Part shown: piece by piece, positions 48,420-60,388 of the stretch | Layout: each line of letters begins with the position of its first letter | Position numbering within the stretch: position 1 is the first letter of the stretch | From: Sisyra terminalis | Taxonomy: Eukaryota; Arthropoda; Insecta; Neuroptera; Sisyridae | Length of the DNA: 64,000 nt | Direction: 5' to 3' | Assembly: GCA_958496175.1 (NCBI GenBank) | Contig: OY292275.1 | Coordinates: forward strand, 32,937,701-33,001,700 | Notes under the pieces: model-generated | Databases searched by the model: none | What the model saw: only the letters and a program-made list of their open reading frames with translations | What the model was told of the DNA's origin: nothing | Position numbers and translations under genes: made by a program

Positions 48420-49145
48420 TAGTGTCCGACAGAACGTTTCGGTTTCGGCTGTCGTCAAGCCGAAACTACAACCGAAATCGAAACTGAATTCGTGACATAA
48501 AAATGTTAAATATTATTGTTTTTCACTTATTATTTGATTCTTTAATTATGAATACTGATAATTATACATTCATTAAAATTTTGTTTAATATTATCTTTAA
48601 TAATTTTTTTCAGTTCGACAGAAAACTGATCAAAGTTTAGAAGATTTTGTTTTTAAGATATAAGAAAGAATACTTTCTATTTTGTGTTTCTAAACATATA
48701 AGGTAAAAAATAATTTTGTTTTGTAACTATTTTTATTATTTTACTTTATTCGTAACTAATATTAAAATTTCTATTAGATGCCTTTGTTTCAAATCAACCC
48801 CTTATTTCAGCTTATATAATTTATTTGAAATCAGAAATGTTAATAATATTTTATGTTAATGATTAGCTCAAATATAAGAGATTAAATAAATAGACTATTC
48901 AATAGACTATTAAATTCAATTCAATCCAATTTCTAGTTAATTCAATAGACTATTAAATAGACTATTCTAGATAATCAATAGACAATTCAATACCTATAGG
49001 ATTTAAAAGTAAATACTGACTAATTATGATTAACTTTTTTTTCTACGAAAACATGACCTTATATGAAAGTTTCAGCCGAAACTGAGACAGATGCCAAAAT
49101 TCGGTTTCGATTTGGGCCGTAAAAACTAGTTTCAGTTGGGCACTA
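48420..49145. mobile_element. hAT-type MITE, copy 2, with perfect 8-bp target duplication
   Basis: The termini TAGTGTCCGACAGAACG and CAGTTGGGCACTA are inverted. AAGAATTT occurs directly on both sides (48412-48419 and 49146-49153). The interior is collinear with 15032-15723 and carries an extra internal tandem of CAATAGACTATTAAAT-type units around 48888-48985. Confidence 0.85.
48888..48990. repeat. Tandem AATAGACTATT repeats inside the MITE
   Basis: AATAGACTATT recurs four times (about 48889, 48902, 48942, 48955), with related AATAGACAATT (about 48979) and AATTCAAT spacers. This expansion is absent from the copy at 15032-15723, so it arose after the two copies separated. Confidence 0.8.
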
Positions 49146-49153
49146 AAGAATTT

Positions 49154-51000
49154 GCTATAGTTTTTATATTTATAGTTTGATTAATTATTGCAGTGTAACT
49201 TTTGAACTACTAACTGTTTGAAAATTAACTTTATATTCAAAGAATGACAAAGAAATAAAACTATTAGGTGCCAACTTTTTTTGAAACTTAGTCAAATAAA
49301 TGATTGCTAATATGTGTTCATTAGATCCTCAAAAATCTGGGAAATAGTAGCTATTCCAATCTACCATCCGTAATGATTTTCAAATTTCCAAAGTAGACTT
49401 AATCATTACCACAGGTTATTTACCTTTGAAGTATAACATTTTATTTAAGCAGGAACTTTAGTGACGAACATTGCAAAGATATTTTTAAAAAATTGTTTTT
49501 TTTTAGCATTTGCTTAGTTTCTGTTATGCTAAATTTAGTTTTTTATATTAAGTGTACCTTTTTTATATTGCTAGTTTTAAAGTGCTTTAAAGGACGATCT
49601 ATAAAATTGTCGACTTTATAAATATCTAAATACTCTCTGACTCTACCTTTCATGACCAATTATTCATCCCTTATATTATGAAAAAAATAAATTGATTTTT
49701 TCCCTGCAAATTATCAACTGAACAGATAGAAAAAGCAATTAAAAACCAATCGGAAGACATTTTTGTTTGGATATTAATGAGATTTTAATAATCGATTTAA
49801 TTTGTTTTTCACATCTATTATTATATTTTACCCTTGTATTTTTAGTATATTTTAATAAAAGAACAAAAGTTCATTATTATTTTAATCATAAAAATTTATG
49901 GAAATTAAAAAAAAAAACGTAGCACACGCATTATATTTTCCATATATAACACACAAATACATAATTTTACAAAAATGTGAGAAAAAATAATTGACAATAT
50001 AAATTGGAAACTTGTGATTTGATGTTACTTGCAAAATAAATGGTCGAATACGTGTTTGCGTAATAAGGTAGTTGATAGCAAGAAAGAAATAAAAATAAAC
50101 TTGAAATTTAGGATGAGCAAAATATGTTTTTGCCTTATTTAAGAAAACATTTCAAAGCTTTCTGGAAGTCATTTTAAATTTGATAAACTCCTATTTATAT
50201 TAATTTTAAATCGCTATAGTTATAGAAAAAAATTAAACCAGCATTTTTTAAATAACCATTAGATTTTACTAATTAGAAATTAGAAGCAGATATTTTTTGT
50301 ATATACGATTTTATTCGGTTCAATCAAATTTAGGTTCGCATTAGATTATCGTTCGACTTGTTATACAAATTTATAATGTATATATTTTAACATTCTTTGT
50401 ATCTAGATCTGTATACATTTGAATGTTAATGTGTATATACGTAAGATTTTATTAGGTTTATAATCGTTTTCTATAATTGATACGAGTTGTTAACTTAAAA
50501 GAAAAGGCTCAGAGATAATCAGGGCACGTCCACGAAGTATAAGTAACATGAGAACGAACGATGTATTACAATATTGGTCACTAAATGATTAGACGGTGCA
50601 GAGGGCTCTAGTGTCAGTGTAACACCACGTTTAAAGATAAGCGCAAAAATAATTTTCATATTATTCATAAGAAGCTCATAGTTTTATGGATAATGAACAT
50701 ATAACGACGTCACATTTTTATTATTTTATTTTTTGTAATTTTAAAATTACAAAAAGTAGAATAAACAATCGCAATTAACATATTGTGTTGTTTCCTGTAA
50801 TCTTTTGAAAGCTTTAACTTAAGTTTGAATAACGATAATAAAACGCGAACAGCCCATAACAATTCAGTACATCAAGTGCCCTCTCGACATTGCTGCCATT
50901 AGTGGCTGAAAAAATAACTAAGCTTATCCAAATTTTTGAGGATCCAAGAACTAACGAATTGCCTATTTCGTTCCATCTGTTATTTATTCTTCGTGGGCAC
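49154..51000. other. AT-rich intergenic DNA
   Basis: No gene recognised. A slightly GC-richer patch (about 50515-50640, with GGTGCAGAGGGCTCTAGTG) is unassigned. The frame at 50814-51002 (-) has no known domain and abuts the mariner-type element. Confidence 0.3.
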
Positions 51001-51003
51001 ATC

Positions 51004-51551
51004 TGTTAGGTTGTTCGGAAAGTAATTTCATGTTTTTATTTTTTTTTATTTTGGGAAAATGAAAGACGATTTTCGTATAGTGTATGAATATTTTATTGAA
51101 TTATTTTTTGTTCAATCTAATCCAATACCGTCTGTCGTCTTTTTGGTAGTAGCAAAAAATTTTTATTCTTTGACTTCAAAGCACTCAGGCGGTTCAGGTA
51201 ATTTTTAACCCCCCTCATTTGATATAAAGGTTTTGCCGTCTACAAATTTTTGTAGAGACCGGATCTAAAGTTGCCAGATCTAAAGAATATGGTAGATGTG
51301 ACATTACAACTCATGCATGAGCTTTCATACATCTAAAGCATGAGCTTTTTTAGACGGCACGTATAGAGGTCAAAAACCACCTGGATCAGCTTTTTACCAT
51401 CAAAGAACAAACATTTAATAAGCGTGTAATTAAGCTACTAGAAGATTGCAGAATATATTGAACCAGAAGGGACAACAATTCACATACACTATAAAAAATC
51501 GTCTTTCATTTTCTCAAAAAAAACAAAAAATCTTTCCGAACAAGCTAATAT
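51004..51551. mobile_element. Mariner-type element, internally deleted
   Basis: TAGGTTGTTCGGAAAGTAAT at the left and TCTTTCCGAACAAGCTA at the right are the inverted termini typical of mariner elements, with TA at both ends. Inner phrases such as GGTTTTGCCGTCTACAAA and GAACCAGAAGGGACAACAA look like decayed mariner interior. At about 548 bp it is far shorter than a full mariner (about 1.3 kb), so transposase sequence has been lost. The frame at 51446-51682 reads through the right terminus and is not a gene. Confidence 0.8.
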
Positions 51552-52319
51552 ATATTTTTCTTCAAACACAAAGAGAATTTTTTTTCTTCAGATTAAAGCC
51601 GCTTAAACGTCATTGCTTATTTTGCGACATTCGGTTCACTTATATTTCTATAATTGGTTTTATTGTTAATATTGGTTTTTAATTAGACTTAATATTTATT
51701 TTTTACTGGGTTTTTGCATTTTAATATCGATTGACTCTATTTTTTGGCCCCCTTTGTTTAGTTATATTTGATTATGATTAATAATTAGTTATTAGTCACT
51801 CTCACTTTAAATTTCATTAAGCAGTCTGGTCACTTTCAAAAACTCTATCGCGGAATATAGATACAAGGAGTCCGAACGTAATGTTAAAAAAATGGCATTA
51901 ATTTGAGGTCCAGTGTCAGTAGAGTACGCTTCACTTTGCAAAGTACGATTTTGAATCATTACGGAGAAAGTGGTTTTGTTATTAAAAACAGTAAATTCTA
52001 ATTTTCTGCCCAATGGAAAATATGCCAAGATATAGCGCTGCCACAATAGTGTTAACTTATGTTGACTTATGTTACCATAGTTAACTTACTTAAGTTTCGA
52101 TTTTAGTACTGCAAACATACTAATGGTGGCGTCACATTTTATCAAGCTTCCATTGGAATGCCTTCTTAAAACCTTAGTAACCTTTAGTACGTTCTGAATA
52201 CTTGCACTGTTAGTGACAGAAAAGAGAACTATGATCTAGGTCTGTTATTGTGTACATAAATATTGTGAAAAAGCCTAAACCGTTCGGACTCCTTAAATCC
52301 ATACTCCGTAAACGTTTGG
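51552..52319. other. Intergenic DNA, perhaps LINE-derived
   Basis: A 79-codon minus-strand frame (51807-52046) has no recognisable domain. It lies on the 3' side of the antisense I-type LINE relic and could be its 3' untranslated region. Confidence 0.25.
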
Positions 52320-53260
52320 CCCTTCTTGTTTAGTCCCTGTTGCTTAGCATATTCTTAAGGTTACATCCTAATCTACAATTCTTCCTCCAGTGGACTAGGG
52401 CTGTGCAGTCTATTAGAAGATGATAAATGGTAAGCATCTCTCCAAATTTGTCGTAGTAAGGGCTCCCCCTCTGCATTATTTGTTGATGCGTTATCCTTCT
52501 ATGTCCTATTCTGAGTCTCGTTATAGCCACTGATTGATTTCTTGACATGGATGAGATTGGAGATATATCCTAGACTGAATCTCTTAAAATAGTAATTTTA
52601 AGGTGTATTCCTCCATATACTGTCCCAGATTTTTAAGATTTCAATTTTGACTTGTTTCTTCCAATCTGTCAATGCCTGCTTTTAGTGGTCGAACAGTTCT
52701 TGGGTAGTTATCTTTTTTATAACTTCGTCCGCTTTCTCTTTGTAGTCTATCCCATGGTGCCCAGAGATCCTGATTAGCTTTATTAGATACTTGTTTCTGA
52801 GCATATGGTCTAGTTTTTCTTATATGTGTATTATTACCTTATTTTGACTCCCATATAAGGAACTCTCAATACTCAACACAACAGAGCTAGTCTTCGGTCA
52901 GTTGATAATTACCAAGCCTGGTCCAAGGCTGACCAAGTGTCAACGCCATTCAACCAAGATAATTGAACAAAAAAAATTCAATATAACTAAAATCTGGATC
53001 AGTTATAAATTCCTACCTGGATTATACCGACTTTTTAAAGCATTTAAGCATGATACTGAATTCGAGTAGATAACTGACGGTTTCGTTTTGAGTTTTTTTT
53101 AATGTTTTTAGGTATTAATAATTGTGCTACAACCTCCTAGATTAAAATTGAATTTCCACCATTCAGCCTGCAGGAGTAGTTTTGGTTATTTTTTTAGTTA
53201 TAATGGCCCACTTTGATTGCTTATTTAGTACGGATCCATCAGTGCAGAATTTTTTGTATT
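52320..53260 (-). pseudogene. I-type non-LTR retrotransposon relic: RNase H and C-terminal end
   Basis: Read on the minus strand from 53250, shifting frames, the pieces are: FCTDGSVLNKQSKWAIIT (start of RNase H, TDGS motif), a SVIYSNSVSCLNALKSRY piece (S-D/N-S region), IRISGHHGIDYKEKADEVIK-like text (the GHxGxxxNExAD region), then TRLRIGHRRITHQQIM and LTIYHLLIDCTALVHWRKNC. The last two match the conserved LTRLRIGHTRLTH...H-L-DC tail found behind RNase H in I/R1-type elements. Stops and frameshifts are frequent, and no reverse transcriptase is left. It is a 5'-truncated dead copy, antisense to the neighbouring gene and about 0.7 kb upstream of it. Confidence 0.8.
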
Positions 53261-54002
53261 TTTTTCGGTACCAAATTGTTTCATAACTTTCAGTAACCTA
53301 TTCACTATTGAAATAAAATAATATTCACTAATATAAAACATAGGCTAATGGTCATAAGTTATAAGGAAATTAATGTTTCGATCTCTGAGTTGTAATGGTA
53401 ACGTATAAGCATTCATAAAAATATTTTTTGCCGAATATCCCTATTTAATTTAGAGGTATCAACTTATTTTTCAAATGTTATTTTTTTTGCTTACAATTTA
53501 TTATTCTGAAAAGAGTAATTGTTAGTTGCAAATATTTCCTTATGTGAAAAATGATAATTGAATTTTGTAATTAGAACAGACGATGTTAATCATCACTTCT
53601 ATTAAAATTCTGAAAACATATCAAAGTCAATTTCATTAAAATTAATTAAAACTAGCACTTGCTGAAAAGTCTACATTGAGACGTGCATCTAAAAATTCGA
53701 ATTTTTTGCTACTTTTTTCATGTTTTATTTTCTGTAAAATATTTATGTTATAATTAGAGTACTTTATTTTAAATAGGTACTTTATATTATAATAATAGTC
53801 CTTTTATTGTTCAAATATAAAAATTAATTTTTTTAATCAACAAGAATTGTTTAGATTAAAGTAAATTGTATTAATTGAAACACATTCATATTTACTCGTT
53901 CATTTCAGATAAAATTTAAAGTCCTCTGCATTTTCACAAGTTATAGTTGCATGCGTGTTTTCAAGCCATAAATTACGATATTTGAAAATAATTTTTCATT
54001 GA
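53261..54002. other. Upstream flank of the membrane-protein gene
   Basis: AT-rich DNA without a recognisable element. No convincing TATA box precedes the candidate initiator at 54003. Confidence 0.3.
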
Positions 54003-54007
54003 TCAGT
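54003..54007 (+). promoter_or_regulatory. Candidate initiator TCAGT of the membrane-protein gene
   Basis: TCAGT matches the arthropod initiator consensus and would give a 5' UTR of about 148 nt ending at the ATG 54153. No downstream promoter element is seen at the expected spacing. The alternative is that an upstream exon exists and transcripts enter through the acceptor-like TTGCAG ending at 54102 or TTTTTCATTGATCAG just before this site. Confidence 0.25.
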
Positions 54008-54102
54008 GCATTTCTTAAAGTGCAGTGCGATTTGTGTGAAATTTATAACACACAGTGCTCTATATGTGCTAGTGCAGTGATATCATCTTCCTCGGGTTGC
54101 AG

Positions 54103-54384
54103 GAAGAAGAGGAGCCGTTCATTTTCCTGGACTCTAAAGGATCCCATCAACCATGCACGCAGCAGGACTTCATTCAGCTCTTGCGATCAAACGCCAGCGA
54201 AAACGTCGAGATGAACAAAAACGGGCCCGTGAAAGGAGATTTAGTTCCCATTCAACTGAATCAGGTCTCACATCTCCCCGCAACAGTATTTGCAGTATGG
54301 ATGGACGACCGAAATTACGTACTCCACGTCATGGAAGTGCTGGTGACTCAAAGGTGGTATCCAGCATTGGAATGCTTCATATAG
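54103..54384 (+). other. Second open frame overlapping the 5' part of the gene
   Basis: Behind the acceptor-like TTGCAG (ends 54102), a frame offset from the main one stays open for 93 codons to TAG at 54382-54384. It begins EEEEPFIFLDSKGSHQPCTQ and has no ATG near its start; the first is Met at about residue 37. It could serve as coding sequence only if spliced to an upstream exon. Most likely it is a by-product of the less AT-rich coding sequence. Confidence 0.2.
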
Positions 54385-55025
54385 GGGTGGTATTTTTAGT
54401 ACTTGGAGTTTTCCTATTATGCTCTGGAATTTTACCAGATGACTGGTCCTCGTGGAGTAGCGATAAATGGTGGAACGAATTGGTAGCGACTGGAGCTTTT
54501 GCTATTGGTGTCGGAATATTCCTAGTCGTTCTTCATTTTATTATCAGTAAAAAAGAGGAGGATGATTTAAATGCTTACGTACAAACACAACTAACTCGTT
54601 CACGATCTGGACATCGTTTAGAACGAGACGTTGAAACCGGAGTCTTAACTACAAAGCATCACAGACGGGCTCGTCAACAAAAACAGGAAGATTTGGAAAG
54701 AGGATTCGCAGATTTTTCACCTGTGGAAGACCTACCAGGAATACATTCCCCACCACCTACTTACACGCATCCCCACACGCATTCCCATCCTCATGTACAC
54801 CACATTATCGAGAATGAATTGGATGAGGCTAACGAGCACACGTTGACAAAGATACTGGAAGAAGATCCATTTGAAAAAGGAGAAGATGAAAGTCGTCGAA
54901 TGGAAATGATATGCAAAGAAGCCATTTCCGAATCAACCACCGCCAGTTTGAGTACCGGATCTCCAACGGAAACCCAACATCTGATAGCAAACAATGGTCG
55001 TTATATTATTTCAGGAAGAGTTTGA
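54153..55025 (+). CDS. Two-pass membrane protein with PPxY motif, 290 aa, intronless
   Basis: I do not recognise the family by name. Residues 12-29 form a basic tail (KRQRKRRDEQKRARERR), so the N-terminus is probably cytosolic. Predicted helices are about 72-94 (IGMLHIGVVFLVLGVFLLC) and 110-132 (LVATGAFAIGVGIFLVVLHF), joined by a short Trp-rich loop (DDWSSWSSDKWWNE); the C-terminal tail returns to the cytosol. That tail has KKEEDD directly after helix 2, RSRSGHRLERDVETG, PPTY at 201-204 (a PPxY motif of the kind bound by WW domains, as in Nedd4 ligases), a His-rich run (205-217) and acidic stretches. The layout recalls TMEM200-like proteins, but I cannot show homology. The ATG has a good context (A at -3) and an in-frame TAA lies at 54135-54137, so no N-terminal extension is possible without splicing. 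Base composition is far less AT-rich than the flanks. It is the only intact gene here. Confidence 0.9.
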   Translation: MHAAGLHSALAIKRQRKRRDEQKRARERRFSSHSTESGLTSPRNSICSMDGRPKLRTPRHGSAGDSKVVSSIGMLHIGVVFLVLGVFLLCSGILPDDWSSWSSDKWWNELVATGAFAIGVGIFLVVLHFIISKKEEDDLNAYVQTQLTRSRSGHRLERDVETGVLTTKHHRRARQQKQEDLERGFADFSPVEDLPGIHSPPPTYTHPHTHSHPHVHHIIENELDEANEHTLTKILEEDPFEKGEDESRRMEMICKEAISESTTASLSTGSPTETQHLIANNGRYIISGRV

Positions 55026-55455
55026 ATTTAATATTTGAAAAATGTGGCTTCAGTCAATTCACCGTTTTTGAACCAGTGTTAAGTGTCAAACGTATTGTTA
55101 ATTTTTATTAATCAATTTTAAATGTGTTGTTAAACGTAATTAAACCTAATAGGTGTCACTATAACGTACCACTAAGTTTCTTCTAACTTTTGATACACCT
55201 AACAACAATTTAAAACTTTATTTTTTTAATTCTTGTTGATGATAGCAAAAAAAAATATTTTTATTATTTTCATAAATTTTAGTTATATGGAAAATATTCA
55301 TGATACATTGAAAATGATATCTCTGTTTATGAAGGCTGCCAAAAATAACTACAATTCATTCTATTTTATTATTATAATAGCAAAAAATTTTGGTGTGAAT
55401 TCGATTTTTATACGTATTTGAAAAGAAAATGTTTAAACGTTACCTTTATAATAAA
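55026..55455 (+). promoter_or_regulatory. 3' UTR with AATAAA polyadenylation signal
   Basis: AATAAA at 55450-55455 is the first canonical signal after the stop, giving a 3' UTR of roughly 440-460 nt. The frame at 55233-55421 inside it is AT-rich chance. Confidence 0.5.
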
Positions 55456-56625
55456 GTTTTAAATCAACTAAAAGCTAATCCACGTAATTACGTATTTTAC
55501 TTAACAAAATGAAATTTTGAATATTTGAAAGTAAATTCATATAATGTACCTACTGTTTTAACTAAATATAAGCTTCATTTTAATATTACACTAATGAATT
55601 TTCTGAAAAGGATATTAAAAATTATTCTTCAAGAATAGAAAACCAATCTCACAAGAGCAGGTATGGTACCTAAATCATTTGAAGTAAATACTTTCGACGC
55701 GGACCCCATTATAACAATTCTAAGATGTAAGCATATCTAAAATATTTTATCTTTTAAATTAAAAAAAATATATATAATAAAAATTAAAAAAAAACACAAA
55801 CAAACCCAAATATTTAGATCCATATAATAGTTAATCATAATTTGAATTACCAATTTTCAAAATACCTCAAAAATATTTTTTCCATAAAAATATTAATGTA
55901 AGCTATTCGTTTTTCATGTTTCAAATCTGCAAATATGCGACATTAAAAAAATGTCCTCTATTCTTAATGCACAAAATTCGCTTGAAAATAAAATACTCGT
56001 ATTTTTACCTTCTATTGTGAACAGCATACGTAAAAAATCAACTAAAAAAATCTATTGTGGCACAATTGCACTGTTAACTATAGCATGCATTTATAAATAT
56101 ATACCTATGTGTTAATGTGCTATATTCTTCTTGCCTACACTTAATAATTAATTATCATTGATTAAATCCATTAAATTACTTATATTAATAAAAAAAATAT
56201 TCAAAAAATTGCTCATAAAACACGAGCAAAAAAATAATTTACACAATTGTCGTAATATACTTTCGAAGAATTCGGTTATTCCATATACTATTTTAAAGGT
56301 CTTCAATCTTTTGCGTTGATTATTAATATTTAATGAAAATAAATTAAAAAATATGACAACTTAAACGGGAAGAAAATATGTTTCATAATATATTCATAAA
56401 TGTTGATCTGTCATAGTTTCAAATCTAGAATTTTTATCATTAATATCATTTTGATAAACGTTCAGTAAAATCTTAGAAAATAGCTCGCTATAACAAAAGT
56501 CAGTATTATTAATGTTGAAAATAGACAATCATTTGGGTAATTGGTTGATTGAATGTAGCAGTTATTTTAATAATTCGGCAGCATTTCATCGATATCTCAT
56601 CTTAATTTAGTATCTCTGTAGTATC
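55456..56625. other. AT-rich intergenic DNA
   Basis: No gene or complete repeat recognised. Confidence 0.3.
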
Positions 56626-56629
56626 TTCT

Positions 56630-57965
56630 AAGCTCCTACTACTCCCGGTCTCCTGAGCTCTTCTCCTGGGTAAAGGATTTCACTCCATTCCTCTCGGTTT
56701 AGCCAGCTACCTAGTTCTTGTCAGCTACGTTCACCCGGTCATCCGTCCATCTCGGTTAGGGATATGAAAAAATAACCTTTTATGGAAAAAATCAATTATT
56801 TCTTCTAAAAAAATAGATTCTAATATTACACAAAATCGATTAAGAATTGATTTTTTTGTTCATTGTCGATTTTTATGCCCGCAACCCTCCCGCGTTTAGA
56901 CAGTAGTCCAAAGCGGTAATGAGTGGTGATAGTATGTACTGGTACTTATCTATTTACTTTTTCCACGACTTTTGATAACTATTAATAATGATATTTAATT
57001 ATTATTAATGATTTTCAATTCATCACACTTACTGTTACATATACAATAGAAAGAAAAGCATCTTTTATTTCAATAAACTTATACCATACAAGAGTCAAAT
57101 ACTTCCGACCTCAGATATATTGGACTTTCTATGTTTTGTAGAATGAAGCTCAGTTTTCCAAATAATGGCCACGTTAGACCAATCCTTCTCGTTCTCGTTC
57201 GGTTCTCATGTCCTAGTTTAATAGTGTGATCAAGGTATGCCCATTTGTTTACTTGTTTCAGGAGTACTCTCCTTTTTCATCTAAATGGATTACTATGTTT
57301 TCTTCGTTTTTTTGCAAGTTTATTTGTAATATTGCTTTTCGTAAAGCCCTGTTTAACTAATGTATTATATTTTGGAGCTTTGCTGTGCAATATCGTCGGC
57401 AAATCGTAGGTGATTTAGGTATTGGCCATCTATTGACACATCTCTTCCTCCCCAGTTGATTTGCTTGAATGAATATTCTAGTGTTAATATCAAGAGTTTG
57501 GGTGGTATTGAGTACCTTTCCTAATTTCCTTCCGGTTTACTGATCTGTTTCCGTGTCTTCTTTCAGCATAACATCCATTGTGAAACTTTGATGTATATTT
57601 CGAATTAGTTTGGAAAATCTGAAATCGATTTGGACCCTGTCCATTGATGCGCGAATCGTTCATGTTTTAACAGAGGCGAGAGCTTTTTTCTGCAAATGGT
57701 CTTGTGTGCAAAAGCCTTTTTTGAACCTTGCATATTCTACCGGCTGATAGAAGTCCAAGTTTATAGGTTAATCGCTTCGTAAATATTTTACTCAGGAGCT
57801 TGTCTAGCGTAGGAAGTAAACTAATGGGGCTGTAGTTTTCCAAATCGGTGGATTCCCCTCTGTTATTTAATACAATATCATACTTTCGGCCTCACGCCAT
57901 GCATCCGGTATTTGACCCTCATCTAAGCACTTATTTAGGATAATAATAATTGATTTATGCAGCTC
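56630..57965 (-). pseudogene. RTE-type non-LTR retrotransposon relic
   Basis: On the minus strand, over several frames, the order is that of an RTE reverse transcriptase: a NYRPIS-like LENYSPISLLPTLDKLLS region (from about 57845), KIFTKRL, an INGQGPNR piece, a degraded GVRQGD box near 57510, ILTLEYSFKQINWGGRDVSI, then GQYLNHLRFADDI (about 57430-57390) with the FADD catalytic motif preserved. Further on IGLTWPLFGKLSFILQNIES and, after about 330 bp of unrelated or decayed DNA, a RWTDD...VAD piece near 56750 correspond to the RTE C-terminus. Stops and frameshifts are abundant. Confidence 0.8.
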
Positions 57966-60388
57966 CTGGCTTTCGTTTTTCAGCATTTCCGCAGTTATTT
58001 CCCACTTTTCATTGTTTTTAGGGGTTCTCTACTATTGAACGTTTATGAAATCGTAACAAGTTTTAAATTATCTTTCTCAATTGATACTGATATCCACTTT
58101 CTCAAAATGTTCCGATTATCATTACAATATTTATTTATTTTGGTTTGCTTTCTACTATCGTATTTCTTCAAATGGAAGTCAGACTTACTTCTCAATTTGT
58201 TAATTGTTTCTTAAATGTTATTTTATATTTTTAGGAACATACATGTATTGTTAAATATTTTTATTATTTCCACTTAATTGATTATTAGTTTCCAATTTAA
58301 TCTGTAGTTAAAGTAGGAACGTATTTTAATAATAATAAAAAGTTTTGAGCGATTATTAAGCGATAAAATACGTACCAACAAAAGGTTAGACTTTTTTTCA
58401 TTCGTTTGGAAATATTTTTGTTTCTATATTGCTTGGTTAATAATTAATTTAATGGATTGATCATTAATCAAACAAAATACTTACTGTGATGCAACGTCGC
58501 AAAATAAACTCCAAAAATTAATACTATATTATGCTTATTTTACTCTAATAATAATGTTTAATTAAAAAACGTAAGTTTCATTAAATTTTCAAAAAAGTGA
58601 TCTTTGTGAAATGCTAAGGCTGATATTTTCTAGATGTAAGTTACACAAAACAAATTTATCTTTCTATACTTACTTACTCTCGTTATTTTCCCTGTTTAAC
58701 TCATATTACTAACAAAATCTTATTTCTTATACGATAAGAAAACTATCCTTTCGTCATCCATAACCTATTGACGGTGGAAAAATTCAACAATACTACCCAA
58801 ATAAAATTTTCTTTTTAACTATTAAAAAACCGTTGAATCAAAATGTTATAGTGGTTTACTTTAGGCTAAGACCAAACAAGCATAATTTTGTAAGTTTTGA
58901 GTATCTTAGTTTACATTCAACTGAAATTTAAGTGCAATTAAGTACGCTTATGTACCTATTGTGTTTCCTTATGTGCAACCTACAGTTTACTTTTATTAGA
59001 TCGAATGAAAGTATAAATTATTTAAAGATTCAACTCACGAAATCTGAAATTGATTTTAGCTGGTATTTTTTTAAATGTGATAACATAATTTAAGTACTAT
59101 ATCTAATATTATACTTCTAATGAAAAATATTAATAATAATTTTTACACTTGACACTCTTGACATGCTATTATTTTATGCAAATTGTGTCATGTGTGAATT
59201 ACCATAAATACGATTTTAGTTTAAGAAACGATCTATCTATTCTTACACATTAATTATATATTTTCAAACTGATTAATATTAAAAATAATATATTTCAATA
59301 GTAATTGCCTTTCAGAAGGGAAATAACGGTTTCTCTTCTGAATCTTTTACTATAAATTTTATATGAAAATTACACAATTCACTAAAAACAATTTGTCCAC
59401 TTATTAAAAATATTTTTTGGTTGATAACTTCGATTGCCTAAAACACCGTCAATATAGTGTAATTGTTTGAAAATAACCCAATCTTTAAAAACGAGAAAAT
59501 GCGTACTATCGAAAAGTTCTAAAGTTCTATTTCTATTAAATACCTTTTTACTCTATAAAGCTTTTATAAATTTGTAAAAATAGAATTATAGTAAATGTCA
59601 TAGCTAAATAATATTAAAGCTAAATGTATTACTCTAGTTTCGAACTAGAACTTTTTTCAATTTTTCAAAGTTAATAAACTATTCTCTTTACTTCAACTAA
59701 CGTAATGTACTATTGAACAATACATGGAAGCTGAATGTGTACCATTAACACTACTATGTGTGTAGATGTTACCATACAAACCATACCTATATTTTCTTCA
59801 TTTTCGCGAATTTTCTGCTCCGTTATACATTAAAGAAAATGTGCCTCGGGCTTAACTTTATTTTATAGTAGCTTTAGCTGGTTCGAATTATTTTCAGAAC
59901 ACGAGAAACAAAACGATGCAAATTAAAATGAGGGAGCTTTCTTTTTGTGACCTATATTTATATTAAACCGACAATGGAACGAGATTCATCGTTTCTCAAC
60001 ATAAAATGACAGAAATTTCCAGTATTCTGAAAATTTGGAGAAGAAAATATTAAGTGCTAAAGACTTAATTTGATATAAGTATTCACTATATCGCTATATA
60101 AATTTCAGTTTAAATGTTCAAAATAGAAATAAAAGAATCGTAAATTCATAATATATTAAAATTATTTGCACATTAGTATTAAGAAAATAGCGTCTTTATT
60201 ATTGATTATTAAAATTTCAAGATATTTTTTCTTTATTAGGTTTTTATGTTCTTAATATTTCTTAATAGTTTTTCAACTATTTCATTGAAAATGAAGACCA
60301 AAAATTATTTTAAATATCTTAAAATTATAGTAAAATTTAATTATTTCTAATAAAAAACTTAAGAATGTAATTTAAATTGCTCAAAACT
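57966..60388. other. AT-rich intergenic DNA
   Basis: The 85-codon frame at 57957-58214 is hydrophobic, AT-rich and without a recognised domain, probably chance. No other structure seen. Confidence 0.3.

Noticed and set aside
51446..51682. 78-codon plus-strand frame
   Set aside because: Crosses the right terminus of the mariner-type element into unrelated flanking DNA.
54791..54994. 67-codon minus-strand frame inside the membrane-protein gene
   Set aside because: Antisense shadow of the real coding sequence.
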